64,000 nucleotides of DNA from NCBI GenBank assembly GCA_031761875.1, contig CP134492.1:3224001-3288000 (forward strand), read 5' to 3'. Shown piece by piece: positions 35,625-46,037 of this stretch; position 1 is the stretch's first letter; each line of letters starts with the position of its first letter. The notes beneath the pieces were generated by a model, which saw nothing but the letters and a program-made list of their open reading frames with translations, did not search any database and was not told where the DNA came from. The translations under genes were made by a program, and so were the position numbers. This stretch comes from Bacillaceae bacterium IKA-2. GTDB taxonomy: Bacteria > Bacillota > Bacilli > Bacillales > Anaerobacillaceae.

Positions 35625-36305
35625 TTAAATGTTTGTTATTTTCGGGCGAACTTTACCCAAATGTTGAATTCGTTCAATCGCTATTTTATTATCAGCAGAA
35701 ATATACGCACATTCTAGATCCTGGGTTTCCTTTTCGGTAGTATCAGGTGACCGGCTAACTATATCAGCAATTCTTAATTGTGACGGTTCCATCTTTGCAG
35801 CAGTAATGACAGCTTCTGTATTACCTTCATTTCCGGCGTGCGCAATACCACGCAAAACACCGATAATATAGATGTTCCCAGTAGCAACAATTGTGCCACC
35901 AGGATTAACATCACCTAAAAGTAAGATGTCCCCTTTTACTTTTAGTACTTGTCCTGAACGAATGACCCTAACAATTGTTGTGGTTTTCGCTTCTTCCCTT
36001 AAATTATCTGCCTCAGCTCTCGTCATTACATTTGACTCAATCTGATTTATCATTAATTTTTGTTTTCCACTAATAACTTTTGTAAGTTGCTTCGTTTGTC
36101 CTTCCGATAAATAACGATTACCAACAACAACTTTCACTTGAACAGAAGGTCCTTCTGTTGTCTGTGGGTATTTTGAGGAAAGCTTTTCTTCAAGCTCACT
36201 TAATAACTCAGAAAACGCACATTCATCGTCTAAAAATAAAATTAGGCCTTCTTTGGTTCCCCTAATCGAAACGTAATTTGATTTTTGCATGTTTCCAAAG
36301 TTCAC
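35625..36305 (-). CDS. minC: Septum site-determining inhibitor MinC
   Basis: 226 residues: N-terminal FtsZ-binding domain, a linker, and the C-terminal beta-helix (LLLGDVNPGGTIVATGNIYIIGVLRG), which binds MinD. 30 bases upstream of minD. Confidence 0.95.
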   Translation of the reverse strand: MNFGNMQKSNYVSIRGTKEGLILFLDDECAFSELLSELEEKLSSKYPQTTEGPSVQVKVVVGNRYLSEGQTKQLTKVISGKQKLMINQIESNVMTRAEADNLREEAKTTTIVRVIRSGQVLKVKGDILLLGDVNPGGTIVATGNIYIIGVLRGIAHAGNEGNTEAVITAAKMEPSQLRIADIVSRSPDTTEKETQDLECAYISADNKIAIERIQHLGKVRPKITNI

Positions 36306-36321
36306 CTCAACTTTCCTTTAT

Positions 36322-36891
36322 TCAACGTTGCCATCTGAAATCCTTTTTTCTTCCACTTATTTTTTCTTCGATGTCTCCAGTATTTTGCAAAAAGACTAGT
36401 GTTTTTCGTAAAAAAGGAGCAAATATAATCAAAAACACACTGTTTACTAGTAAACTCGGGAAAATTCTTTCCTGTAAGAAGCGATCATGAACAAGATCTG
36501 TAATACCTACCGCTGTATGGATACCGTAAACAAGATACTCAAGAAGAATTGTTCCAAAAAGGGCTGTTACCATTAATAAAATTAAGTTTTTTTGAAAAAC
36601 TTTAAAAGAAAAGCAAAAGCCTAATAAATAGGCAATTAAACCCATACTAAAAATATAGATCCCTAATATATGGGTATAGATAACATCTTGTAATAAGCCA
36701 AGTGCAAGTCCATAAATAGTCCCTGTTGTTCGTCCTAAAAAAATCGTCCCCATAATAACAACGAGAAAGGCAAAACGGGGTACGATCAAAAACTCAGATC
36801 CAAAGCTATCTGGGGAGAAAACAGGTATCACTGTTCCCTCAATAATAAATAGCAAAAAAATGATCAAAGGAAGGAGAAGCGCGCGTATCAT
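36322..36891 (-). CDS. mreD: Rod shape-determining protein MreD
   Basis: 189 residues with five or six membrane helices and little polar sequence, as usual for MreD. Two bases after mreC, 16 bases before minC. Confidence 0.93.
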   Translation of the reverse strand: MIRALLLPLIIFLLFIIEGTVIPVFSPDSFGSEFLIVPRFAFLVVIMGTIFLGRTTGTIYGLALGLLQDVIYTHILGIYIFSMGLIAYLLGFCFSFKVFQKNLILLMVTALFGTILLEYLVYGIHTAVGITDLVHDRFLQERIFPSLLVNSVFLIIFAPFLRKTLVFLQNTGDIEEKISGRKKDFRWQR

Positions 36892-36893
36892 GA

Positions 36894-37772
36894 TTATTCT
36901 CCTTCCTTTTCAATTAAAATACTTTCATCAATGGAGCCTGCGCCACGCTTTATGATCATCACATAATCCAAGTGCCGGAAACTGGCTGATGGTTCAATAT
37001 AAGCATTTTTTGTTAGTCCATATTCATCTGGTTCAACTCTGGAAACTTTTCCAATCAAAAGCCCTTTTGGAAAAACTCCACCTAAGCCAGAGGTAATAAC
37101 CGTTTGTCCTTCTTCAATTTCGGCATTTGCTTCAATTTTTCTTAGCATTAACTCCCCAGTTTCTTCATCTATGCCTTCAATAAAACCATATACTTCTATT
37201 TCTTCGGCATCAACCATCGCTGATATTCGATTTCTGTGGTCATGGTCAGTCAGAAGCTGGACGATAGACGTAAATTCTGAGACATGCTTTACTTTTCCTA
37301 CTAAACCTTTAGCAGTAATCACTGCCATATCTCTTTCAATCCCGTGCTGTAGTCCTTTATTTACCCCTACAAAATCGTTCCACCGATCTGGTGAGCGATG
37401 AATCACTAGCCCTGGAATTACCTGAAGATCAAAAAGGCTTTCCTTTATTTCTAGAGCTTGTTTTAAATTATCATTTTGCCGTCTAAGTACGTTTACCTCT
37501 ACTGCTACTTTAGCATAGCTATCTAAATGTTCTTTTAATACTTGGTTCTCTTCGTATAAATCTTTCATTTCAGATATATTCTCAAAGAAACCCGCTACAT
37601 AAAGAGCGGGTTGTTTAAATGCGGTCTGGACCCAACCAACTGAGTCTTTCATAAACTGTTCAGGCCAAGTTAAGCTGCGTCGTTCACTCATTGAATAGCC
37701 TATTAATGCCACCAACAGGATAATACTAACGAGTAATACGATCAGTCTTTTATTCCAAAAAAATTGGGGCAT
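36894..37772 (-). CDS. mreC: Rod shape-determining protein MreC
   Basis: 292 residues: one N-terminal membrane helix (10-28), a coiled coil (about 65-110) and the outer beta-barrel domain with VITSGLGGVFPKGLLIGKV. It links MreB to the cell-wall synthesis enzymes. Confidence 0.96.
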   Translation of the reverse strand: MPQFFWNKRLIVLLVSIILLVALIGYSMSERRSLTWPEQFMKDSVGWVQTAFKQPALYVAGFFENISEMKDLYEENQVLKEHLDSYAKVAVEVNVLRRQNDNLKQALEIKESLFDLQVIPGLVIHRSPDRWNDFVGVNKGLQHGIERDMAVITAKGLVGKVKHVSEFTSIVQLLTDHDHRNRISAMVDAEEIEVYGFIEGIDEETGELMLRKIEANAEIEEGQTVITSGLGGVFPKGLLIGKVSRVEPDEYGLTKNAYIEPSASFRHLDYVMIIKRGAGSIDESILIEKEGE

Positions 37773-37787
37773 TGATCACACACCTAC

Positions 37788-38825
<1,038 letters not shown>

Positions 38826-38976
38826 CTATGTATCTCCCTTCAAAATGGAAAGCGTAACCGCAATTTAAGTTATTTTTATTGTAACTTATTAAATCCATAC
38901 CCTAAATTATACTGAAAAAAAATAAAAAAGGATAGTGTCAATTTGATTACTAACTGGCTAAAAAAAATTAAAAGTA

Positions 38977-39007
38977 CGCTTCGATGATTTTTAAGAACCC
39001 CGAAGCG
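38977..39007 (-). terminator. Possible terminator of maf-radC
   Basis: CGCTTCG pairs with CGAAGCG over a 17-base loop, then TACTTTTAATTTTTTTT on the minus strand. The rest of 38826-39116 should hold the mreB promoter; I see nothing else. Confidence 0.5.
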
Positions 39008-39116
39008 AGACTTTTATAGAGATGATCCGTGTTGTTGTGAGACATACGCGAAAGAATTTAAGATTACCGTTCCTCTACTTTTAGAAAACATTGCTACTTA
39101 TTCATAAAATTAACAT

Positions 39117-39806
39117 TTAAACATAGCCTTTTTCTTTTAAGCTTACAAATTTTTTTTCGCCAATAATAATGTGATCTAACATTTCAATACCGATAACTTT
39201 GCCGCTTTCAACTAATCGTTTCGTCACTTCAATGTCTTCACGACTTGGTGTGGGATCGCCACTTGGGTGATTGTGCAAACAAATAACTGAGGCCGCGGAA
39301 TATCGAAAGGCTTCTTTAAAAATTTCGCGTGGATGAACGATGCTAGCGTTGAGGCTACCAATAAAAATTGTTTTCTTGTGGATAACATGATTTTTCGTAT
39401 TTAAATATAAAGCAACAAAATGCTCTTGGGTCAAAAAACGCATTTCTTCCATCACATAGCGGGACACATCTTCTGGAGAGCGGATAATGTAACGCTCTTC
39501 TTGTTGGAACGTATGAACCCGGCTACCTAGCTCAAGAGCAGCCAAAATCTGGACTGCTTTTGTATCACCAATCCCTTTAATTTCCTTTAGTTCCTCCACA
39601 GACGAATTTTTTAACAATCTTAATCCGTTAAAATGGTGCAAAATTCGTTGCGAAAGCTGTAATACCGACTCTTGCTTTGTCCCTGTACCTAAAATTGATG
39701 CAATTAACTCTTGATTAGATAACACATGCGACCCTTCTTTTAAAAGACGTTCCCGAGGTCGTTCATCTGGTGGTACGTCACGAATCATTAATGGTTTTAT
39801 TGTCAA
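39117..39806 (-). CDS. radC: RadC/YsxA JAB-domain protein
   Basis: About 229 residues from TTG 39806, preceded by AGGAGGAGAACTTA; the frame is open to 39872 but without a ribosome binding site. An N-terminal helix-hairpin-helix (VEELKEIKGIGDTKAVQIL) precedes the JAB/MPN metal site (VCLHNHPSGDPTPSREDIE). Despite its name the role in DNA repair is doubtful. Place next to maf is conserved. Confidence 0.94.
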   Translation of the reverse strand: MTIKPLMIRDVPPDERPRERLLKEGSHVLSNQELIASILGTGTKQESVLQLSQRILHHFNGLRLLKNSSVEELKEIKGIGDTKAVQILAALELGSRVHTFQQEERYIIRSPEDVSRYVMEEMRFLTQEHFVALYLNTKNHVIHKKTIFIGSLNASIVHPREIFKEAFRYSAASVICLHNHPSGDPTPSREDIEVTKRLVESGKVIGIEMLDHIIIGEKKFVSLKEKGYV

Positions 39807-39881
39807 TAAGTTCTCCTCCTTTTTTTGGGGAGAAGCACATGAAGTAGGACAAAGATGAAGGACTAGAGCCACTCCCAGTTA

Positions 39882-40442
39882 TTAATTTTGGAAATTCCTT
39901 AACTCTCTTACTGTCCTCGCTAACGGGAGACCAACAACGTTAAAGTAACAGCCATAGATTTTTTTGACGAGTAATGCACCAATCCCCTGAATCCCATATG
40001 AACCAGCTTTATCAAAAGGTTCTCCAGTTGCAAGATATTCCGCGATATCTGCTTCTGTTAAATCCCAAAAAGATACAAGCGTTTTTTCATGGAAAACAAT
40101 CGTTTTTTCCTTTGAAACAATCGCTACCCCTGTGTAAACTTCATGATCATTACCTGACAAAAGTCGCAACATTTCTGTCGCATCTGTTTTATCTTTAGGC
40201 TTCCCTAAAATTGTTCCATTTATTGAAACAATTGTATCAGCACCAATCACAACACAGTCGTCATGTTCCGAAGAGACATCAATAGCTTTTCTTAGGGCTA
40301 GTTGTTCAACTACTTGGTTGGGAAAAAGGGTTTCGTCTACAATTTCGTCAACAGTACTTGTGGAAATTGAAAATTTGAGCTGCGCTTGTTCGAGCAGCTG
40401 TTTGCGGCGAGGTGAAGCAGAGGCTAAAATGAGTTTTTTCAC
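39882..40442 (-). CDS. maf: Maf nucleotide pyrophosphatase
   Basis: 186 residues; starts with the phosphate-binding SASPRRKQLL and has VIGADTIVSI and the YGIQGIGALLV signature. It hydrolyses non-canonical nucleoside triphosphates. In B. subtilis it lies in the same spoIIB-maf-radC order. Confidence 0.96.
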   Translation of the reverse strand: MKKLILASASPRRKQLLEQAQLKFSISTSTVDEIVDETLFPNQVVEQLALRKAIDVSSEHDDCVVIGADTIVSINGTILGKPKDKTDATEMLRLLSGNDHEVYTGVAIVSKEKTIVFHEKTLVSFWDLTEADIAEYLATGEPFDKAGSYGIQGIGALLVKKIYGCYFNVVGLPLARTVRELRNFQN

Positions 40443-40550
40443 GAAGATTCTCCTTTAAGAAAATAGAAAAGAAATTTTCTACAAAGGGTACCTCTAGAAT
40501 ACCAAATTGTAGAAAATTTTCAATTCTTTTTTTCAATTATTTATTTATGT

Positions 40551-40667
40551 GAATGAATTTCATAATACCAAAACTAGCCACATAAAGTTACATCTAGTTG
40601 AAAATGTTTTAGTTCAACTAGATGTACTATCCTAGTGGCGCAGAATCTCCATTATGAAATTCATTTA
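40551..40667. repeat. AT-rich palindromic repeat, copy 3 (long form)
   Basis: GAATGAATTTCATAATACCA ... AACTAGCCACAT, inner stem ACATCTAGTTGAAAA...TTCAACTAGATGT, then AGTGGCGCAGAATCTCC and ATTATGAAATTCATT. The outer 15 bases of both ends pair. It is the clearest copy. The remaining parts of 40443-40750 are AT-rich and empty. Confidence 0.85.
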
Positions 40668-40750
40668 TGCTTAAAGCTATCTATTGAAGATATATTACTT
40701 GGTGGCGGTGTTGCTAGTAGCTAAAATGAAATCCAAAGAAAATAGTAATC

Positions 40751-42169
40751 TTATTTGCCAAACAAAAGCTCGGCTCCAGCAATTCCTGGGGCTGTCATTT
40801 CATTTGCATCTAAGATGACGTTTAATTCGCCTTCAGTTAGAATACCTCTTTCAATACAAATCTCTCGAACCGATCGCTTTGTTTGAATTGCTTCTTTGGC
40901 AACTCGCGCTGCAACTTCGTAACCGACGTGAGGATTAATAGCTGTTATAATCCCAACACTTTTCTCAACCATTTCACGACAGTGCTCCGTATTAGCTGTA
41001 ATTCCTTCAATCGCATATTTCCTAAACACTTTGATCCCATTATGCAGAATTGAAAGTGATTGGAGAAGATTAAAAACTAAAACAGGCTCCATCACATTTA
41101 ACTCTAGTTGACCTGCTTCAGACGCTATCGATATCGTGTGGTCATTGCCGATGACTTGGAACGAAATTTGGTTAATCACTTCGCACATAACAGGGTTAAC
41201 TTTTCCTGGCATAATTGATGATCCTGCTTGACGTGGCGGCAAGTTAATTTCATTAATCCCAGTTAGTGGTCCAGAACTCATAAGACGTAAATCATTTGCT
41301 ATTTTTGATAAATTAATCGCATTAATTTTTAAGGCACTTGAAAGTTCCGTATAAGCATCCGTATTCTGGGTAGCATCTACTAAATCTTCGGCATTTTTTA
41401 ACGGTAAGCCTGTATGTTCTGCTAAATATAATGCTACAAGCCTAATATACTCTGGCATCGCGTTTAGACCCGTGCCTACAGCTGTTGCCCCCATATTAAT
41501 TTCGAATAAATGGTCGACAGAATTTTTAATTCGCCCTAAATCACGGGTAAGTACACGTTTATATGCACCAAACTCTTGACCAAGCCTAATTGGGACTGCG
41601 TCTTGTAGATGAGTTCTGCCCATTTTAATTACTTGATCGAACTCTATTTGTTTTGCTTCCATTGCTGAAATAAGTTCATTTAACTCACTTTTTAATCCTT
41701 TAGCCAAGTTAAGGCAAGCAATATGAATCGCAGTTGGAAAAGCGTCGTTCGTTGATTGGGCCATATTAACGTGCGTATTAGGACTAACCATCATGTAGTC
41801 GCCTTTTTTACCGCCAAGAATTTCAATCGCTCGGTTAGCAATCACTTCATTAGCATTCATATTAAAAGAAGTTCCAGCTCCGCCTTGGATCGAATCGACG
41901 ACAAATTGATCGTTTAGACTGCCGCTAATTACTTCCTCACTAGCAGTCACGATCGCCGCAGCAATTTTTTTATTTAATGCCCCTACATCTCGGTTAGCCA
42001 TCGCTGCTGATTTTTTCACAAATCCAAATGCGCGAATTAATTCATGATGCGGCGGGTAACCAGTAATCGGAAAATTTTCGAGTGCCCGAGCTGTTTGGAT
42101 CCCGTAATAAGCATCTCCTGGTAGTTCCTTTTCTCCCATTAAGTCTCGTTCAATACGAACTTCTGTCAT
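40751..42169 (-). CDS. aspA: Aspartate ammonia-lyase
   Basis: 472 residues; the fumarase/aspartase signature is GSSIMPGKVNPV, with earlier motifs GGAGTSFNMNANEV and GRTHLQDAVP. It converts aspartate to fumarate and ammonia in the cytoplasm, feeding anaerobic fumarate use or nitrogen release. It is out of place compared with B. subtilis, where maf and spoIIB are neighbours, and it lies between palindromic repeats of opposite orientation. Possibly brought in. Confidence 0.95.
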   Translation of the reverse strand: MTEVRIERDLMGEKELPGDAYYGIQTARALENFPITGYPPHHELIRAFGFVKKSAAMANRDVGALNKKIAAAIVTASEEVISGSLNDQFVVDSIQGGAGTSFNMNANEVIANRAIEILGGKKGDYMMVSPNTHVNMAQSTNDAFPTAIHIACLNLAKGLKSELNELISAMEAKQIEFDQVIKMGRTHLQDAVPIRLGQEFGAYKRVLTRDLGRIKNSVDHLFEINMGATAVGTGLNAMPEYIRLVALYLAEHTGLPLKNAEDLVDATQNTDAYTELSSALKINAINLSKIANDLRLMSSGPLTGINEINLPPRQAGSSIMPGKVNPVMCEVINQISFQVIGNDHTISIASEAGQLELNVMEPVLVFNLLQSLSILHNGIKVFRKYAIEGITANTEHCREMVEKSVGIITAINPHVGYEVAARVAKEAIQTKRSVREICIERGILTEGELNVILDANEMTAPGIAGAELLFGK

Positions 42170-42221
42170 CTAAATAACCTCCGTTTATTTTATAAATAAA
42201 TAATATCTTTTATTATGAAGT

Positions 42222-42340
42222 TGAATGAATTTCATAATGTAGATTTTACACCACTAGGATGCTATATCTAGTTGAATAAAACATTTTCAACTAGATGTAA
42301 ATTTATGTGGCTAGTTTTTGGTATTAAGAAATCATTCAGT
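42222..42340. repeat. AT-rich palindromic repeat, copy 4 (long form, reversed)
   Basis: GAATGAATTTCATAATGTAG ... CACCACTAGGATG, inner ATCTAGTTGAA...TTCAACTAGATGT, then ATGTGGCTAGTTTTTGGTAT. Orientation is opposite to copy 3. Confidence 0.8.
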
Positions 42341-42504
42341 TGATGAGTGATTGATATCGTGGTGCTACTTTGGTGGTGATGTGGTGAAGTTTAGTGATTT
42401 TAATAAATAGTTAGACCCCCTTCTAGTATGTATATTACCTCTATTTATAGATGGTAAGATTAAATTTGTCAAAGAGAACGAAAAATCTTTTAGTCGATTA
42501 GTCG

Positions 42505-42665
42505 AAATCAGTGCTCATCCTCCAAGGTGTCCGCCTATCCGCGAAAACCGGTGGAAGGTCGACAGAGGTCGCTTTTTGACTAGCCTATGGCGCCTGCTCC
42601 TGCGGTTACTCGTCGCAAAACCCGCTACGAAGAAGCTCAAATGATGTGTCTTGAAGCTAGACCAC
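42505..42665. other. Unexplained GC-richer segment between two palindromic repeats
   Basis: In the 639-base gap 42170-42808 this stretch is clearly richer in G and C than its surroundings. It contains several small inverted words (GGTCGAC-AGAGGTCG; GCGCC-TGCTCC; GCAAAACCCGC). Open frames on either strand run into the adjoining repeat and look accidental. It may be the remnant of another interspersed repeat or of a structured RNA. I cannot name it. Confidence 0.35.
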
Positions 42666-42689
42666 AAGAAAATTGTATGCTTTCTTACC

Positions 42690-42769
42690 TGAATCAATTT
42701 CATAATGCAGATTCTGCGCCACTAAGTGGCTTGATGTGGCTAGTTTTTGGTGTTATGAAATTCATTCAC
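42690..42769. repeat. AT-rich palindromic repeat, copy 5 (short form, reversed)
   Basis: GAATCAATTTCATAATGCAG ... CGCCACTAAGTGGC ... GATGTGGCTAGTTTTTGG, ends TTATGAAATTCATTC. Lacks the inner ACATCTAGTTGAA stem. Confidence 0.8.
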
Positions 42770-42778
42770 CTAATAAAG

Positions 42779-42810
42779 AAAAAAGACTAACCAGTTAAGT
42801 TAGCCTTTTT
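42779..42810 (-). terminator. Terminator of spoIIB
   Basis: AAAAGGCTAAC pairs with GGTTAGTCTTTT and is followed by TTCTTTATT on the minus strand. It begins at the spoIIB stop. Confidence 0.8.
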
Positions 42811-43897
42811 ACAGCGAATTGATTAATTCTTCATAAGCAATTAAACTATTTAACAAAAATTGTTGTACTTGCCAAACACTTGCTTGATCTTCTGTAGTCG
42901 TGAAATTTTGCAGCTGTTGGTAGGCGCTAGCTAATGCTCCTTGAAAACCGTCTGCTAAAAGTTGTTGTTGTTCATTTTCGATAAATGACTCATTCATAGC
43001 TTGAAAATTTTGCTGAGTTACTTCCAATTCCGCAACTGTCTCTGTTGTTAATAACGAGCCGCCGTTTGCTATAGCATTAACAGATAACAGCGTGATTTGC
43101 TGATAGAGTTCAACTCCACTTTGCAGAAATAAAGCTTGATCTTCCGTTGCAACAGTCCCACTAGCAGCTACTGCATAAGGCTTCATATACACCTCTTGAC
43201 CATTTGCTTGATATTTTCCGGAAATAACAGTCGCTTGCTCGCGGTCTAAGCCTACACCAATGAATAAATAAATCGGGTCTGTTGTATTCGATAATGCCGC
43301 TGCAAAACCTCTGTCTTTGATCATTTCGGCAGTTTCATGACCTTTTGCCACTAACGTGTATGCCCCGCCTTGAATTATTTCAACAGCAAGAGTCGGAATT
43401 CCTCGCTCATCGATTATTGCTGGGGCGCTCGTTACTGGTTTTACTTGGACTGAAGAGACTGTTTCAGCGTTATCTCCAGTAAAAATCGTCAACATCATTA
43501 ATCCAAAACTAGTACCAACAATGATCGCGGATATTATTATCCCAATCAAGCCTAATGGAAGATCTTTAAAAATAATTTGCAGTCTTCTTTTCTTTTTTCG
43601 TTTTTTATGTGGTAGTTTAGGAGAATCCTCGCTCTTGCCATCATCCCAAAACGGAGCCGCTAACTTTTCTTTATCACGACGCCGCTCTCCTAAATCGACT
43701 ATTTTCGGCGACGGTTGCTTCCATTCATTTTCTGGTAGCAGCCACTGGAAATCCTCGCCAATCTTGTTTTTTTCACTCACCGCTGGAATTTCTTGTTCAA
43801 GCAGATGTTTATATGCCTGCTTGTCCTTCTTCAACTCAATCTGTGTTTTTTCTTCCCCATTCAGTATAATTGAAATTCGCCGGTCATTTTTCTTCAT
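42809..43897 (-). CDS. spoIIB: Stage II sporulation protein SpoIIB (SPOR domain)
   Basis: About 362 residues from ATG 43897 (MKKNDRRISIILNGEE); the open frame reaches TTG 43933. A polar cytoplasmic N-terminus with a basic patch (KKRKKKRR) leads to one membrane helix (about 118-142). Outside is a SPOR-like domain (about 160-250: GGAYTLVAKGHETAEMIKDRG, PIYLFIGVG) that binds denuded glycan at the septum. It aids engulfment. Identity rests on the SPOR layout and on its place next to maf. The start is uncertain. Confidence 0.8.
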   Translation of the reverse strand: MKKNDRRISIILNGEEKTQIELKKDKQAYKHLLEQEIPAVSEKNKIGEDFQWLLPENEWKQPSPKIVDLGERRRDKEKLAAPFWDDGKSEDSPKLPHKKRKKKRRLQIIFKDLPLGLIGIIISAIIVGTSFGLMMLTIFTGDNAETVSSVQVKPVTSAPAIIDERGIPTLAVEIIQGGAYTLVAKGHETAEMIKDRGFAAALSNTTDPIYLFIGVGLDREQATVISGKYQANGQEVYMKPYAVAASGTVATEDQALFLQSGVELYQQITLLSVNAIANGGSLLTTETVAELEVTQQNFQAMNESFIENEQQQLLADGFQGALASAYQQLQNFTTTEDQASVWQVQQFLLNSLIAYEELINSL

Positions 43898-44150
43898 ATT
43901 ATCCACCAACTCCAGCTCCTTTTTATATTTCAATTTACTCTATTCTATTAATCTAGAATGATAGATAGAACTATAAAATCTGAAGATAAATTAAATTAGG
44001 ATGTCGAGTATCAAATGTCGAATTTACGCTCGCGATAGTAACTGTGGGGTTTCCCTGATCATATAAATAATCTAAACTTAGCTACCTTAAATTTATCATA
44101 AAAGCCAGAAAAAAAACCAAGACTTTTGTCACTCCATGAATATATTAATT

Positions 44151-44180
44151 TGTGAATATTTCACATGGTGTCAGACACCA
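44151..44180. repeat. REP-like repeat GGTGTCAGACACC
   Basis: TGTGAATATTTCACAT followed by GGTGTCAGACACC (44167-44179), inverted relative to the copies at 21875 and 26991. The remainder of 43898-44226 shows nothing else. Confidence 0.8.
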
Positions 44181-44226
44181 GAAAAAGACAACTGTCCTCC
44201 ACTCACGGACGACACTACCAATACAA

Positions 44227-44252
44227 AAAACAAGACTTTTAAAGTCTTGTTC
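44227..44252 (-). terminator. Terminator at the end of the pilus operon
   Basis: AACAAGACTTT / AAAGTCTTGTT, nearly loopless, then TTTTTGTAT on the minus strand. Confidence 0.85.
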
Positions 44253-44276
44253 AAGGTTTGTACAATTTTAATCTTT

Positions 44277-44726
44277 TTATCGAATTAGACTAATGTTGAG
44301 GTCTTGAAATAGAATTCCTTTTCCATCTTCATCACAAAGCTGTCGCTCATCGCCTTGATAACAAATATAGTAATTAAGTGCCCCTGCTTGATTATTTATT
44401 TCAACAAATGTCCCATTTCCAGATACAGGCATCATTTCGCTTGTATCTGGATCTTTAAAAACTTCAATAAACCCACTTGTAAGTATGACCTCAAAAGGAA
44501 TTTCGAGAGGAAGCGCGCTTTCATCAGTAAAACTTCCCGATGAAAGATAATACTTTTCTGCTGCTTCCTTTAACGTATATGCATTTGCAACAAAAGCATT
44601 GTCTTTCGATTTTTGAATAATTGTACTAAAACTAATGATCGCAATACCTGCTATGATTCCCAAAATAACAATCACAACTAGTAACTCAATTAACGTCATT
44701 CCCGTTTCGTTCTTACTCATTTTCAT
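44277..44726 (-). CDS. Type IV prepilin-like minor pilin
   Basis: About 149 residues from ATG 44726, which overlaps the end of pilO (GAGGAAACTACAA upstream); the longer frame to 44804 is inside pilO. The prepilin signal is ETGMTLIELLVVIVILGIIAG: cut after Gly by PilD, with Glu5 kept. The helix is followed by a small head containing a Cys pair (YYICYQGDERQLC). Probably a minor pilin co-assembled or priming the pilus. Confidence 0.88.
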   Translation of the reverse strand: MKMSKNETGMTLIELLVVIVILGIIAGIAIISFSTIIQKSKDNAFVANAYTLKEAAEKYYLSSGSFTDESALPLEIPFEVILTSGFIEVFKDPDTSEMMPVSGNGTFVEINNQAGALNYYICYQGDERQLCDEDGKGILFQDLNISLIR

Positions 44727-45444
44727 TTGTAGTTTCCTCTTTGACATGATAGTAAAGCGGATCATTGCGATTGCCTTGAACTGGGTAGTCAACTTGTGGT
44801 GCAAATTCCGAAAATTCGGCTAACTCTGGCAAATAAAAGGTAGAGACTGTGATCGAGAATGTAATGTCATCAGCTGTTTGTTCAACCATCGTTACTTCAG
44901 GGTACCCTGTAAATGATAGCTGATCTATTTTCGTAATTCGCTCTAATTCCTCGATTCTTTCTAAAAACTGAATCAAGTTCTCGTAGCCTGGAGTGACGAC
45001 TGACATGCTAACAGTAATCCGATCACTGTTAGACGTATCCGTTAAATCTTCACTATTTTCCACTTCAGTTTCTTCATTATTATCATTCGTAGAAATTCCA
45101 GTTCCAGAATACTGCCCTTCCGCAAAATCATAGTTAATAATAAAACTATCAGAATAGATTTCTGCTTTTTCTAAGTCAAGGATAAATTGATCGACTAACG
45201 GCTTGACGGGAACTTGTTTTTGCAGTGTTTGCAATTCATATGATGAGATATCAGCAGTTTCCTGAATCTGTTGTGATTGAACTAATTCTAAGAGTTCTTC
45301 TTCAAACTGCAATTGTGCTTCTGCTTGAACTATTTTTTGATTTAATGGCGGAAAGAAAAAGAAATAACTACCGATAATGGCTACTAGCAGGAGTAAACTA
45401 ATCCCGGTGATGATTAACTCTTTTTTTGAACTAGCTAGTTCCAT
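44713..45444 (-). CDS. pilO: Pilus assembly protein PilO
   Basis: 243 residues: one N-terminal membrane helix (10-32), a coiled coil (about 35-75) and a ferredoxin-like outer domain (SVVTPGYENLIQFLERIEELERI), the usual PilO layout. It pairs with PilN to connect the motor to the pilus base. The centre has a low-complexity Asn/Glu segment. Confidence 0.85.
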   Translation of the reverse strand: MELASSKKELIITGISLLLLVAIIGSYFFFFPPLNQKIVQAEAQLQFEEELLELVQSQQIQETADISSYELQTLQKQVPVKPLVDQFILDLEKAEIYSDSFIINYDFAEGQYSGTGISTNDNNEETEVENSEDLTDTSNSDRITVSMSVVTPGYENLIQFLERIEELERITKIDQLSFTGYPEVTMVEQTADDITFSITVSTFYLPELAEFSEFAPQVDYPVQGNRNDPLYYHVKEETTNENE

Positions 45445-45446
45445 GG

Positions 45447-46037
45447 TTATTCCTCCTTCTCCTCTGCGCGCTTCACTGCCTCACGGTCTATCGTTATGCT
45501 GTAGTTAGCCATATATCTCGGTAGAAAGTGAAAACGTTCATCGCTCACCTCATCAGTCACTTCTTGCGTAGTTAAATTCTGCAACGCAGTCTCTATGATA
45601 TATGGTGACTCATTTAATTCATTCAAATAGCTCGCTGCTTCCCGTGGCGTGTCAAATTGAACATTAATAGACACGGTTCCTTGATCCGAATATTGGTAAT
45701 TCATAAAATAGCCTCGTTCAGGAAGTAAAGAAACGAGATGGTCGAGAAGAAACACAAGAGAAATTCGTTGACTTGAAATCCAGTCAATCTTTGCCATTAT
45801 TTCAGCAAAGCTACCAAGCTTTTCTCCGGTTACTAGTTTCTGCTCTTCGATTTCGCGGAGGGCAATCGTAAACTCAATTTCATTTTCAATCGCTTTTAAC
45901 GCCCGACTTTTGCTTTCATAAGAAAAATACCCAACAATAATAGCAGTCATAAATAAGCTGAAAACTAAGCCGGCAATTATAAAGATAAGCATACTCCGCT
46001 GTTGTTTTTGAGGTAAAAGATTAATTTCTACTAGCAT
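45447..46037 (-). CDS. pilN: Pilus assembly protein PilN
   Basis: 196 residues starting MLVEINLLPQKQQRS, the conserved EINLLP peptide that binds PilM, then one membrane helix (17-40) and an outer domain. Its start overlaps the pilM stop. Confidence 0.9.
   Translation of the reverse strand: MLVEINLLPQKQQRSMLIFIIAGLVFSLFMTAIIVGYFSYESKSRALKAIENEIEFTIALREIEEQKLVTGEKLGSFAEIMAKIDWISSQRISLVFLLDHLVSLLPERGYFMNYQYSDQGTVSINVQFDTPREAASYLNELNESPYIIETALQNLTTQEVTDEVSDERFHFLPRYMANYSITIDREAVKRAEEKEE

Noticed and set aside
42515-42790. Open frames of 62-67 codons on both strands in the aspA-spoIIB gap
   Set aside because: They run into the palindromic repeat, lack ribosome binding sites and have no protein-like features.
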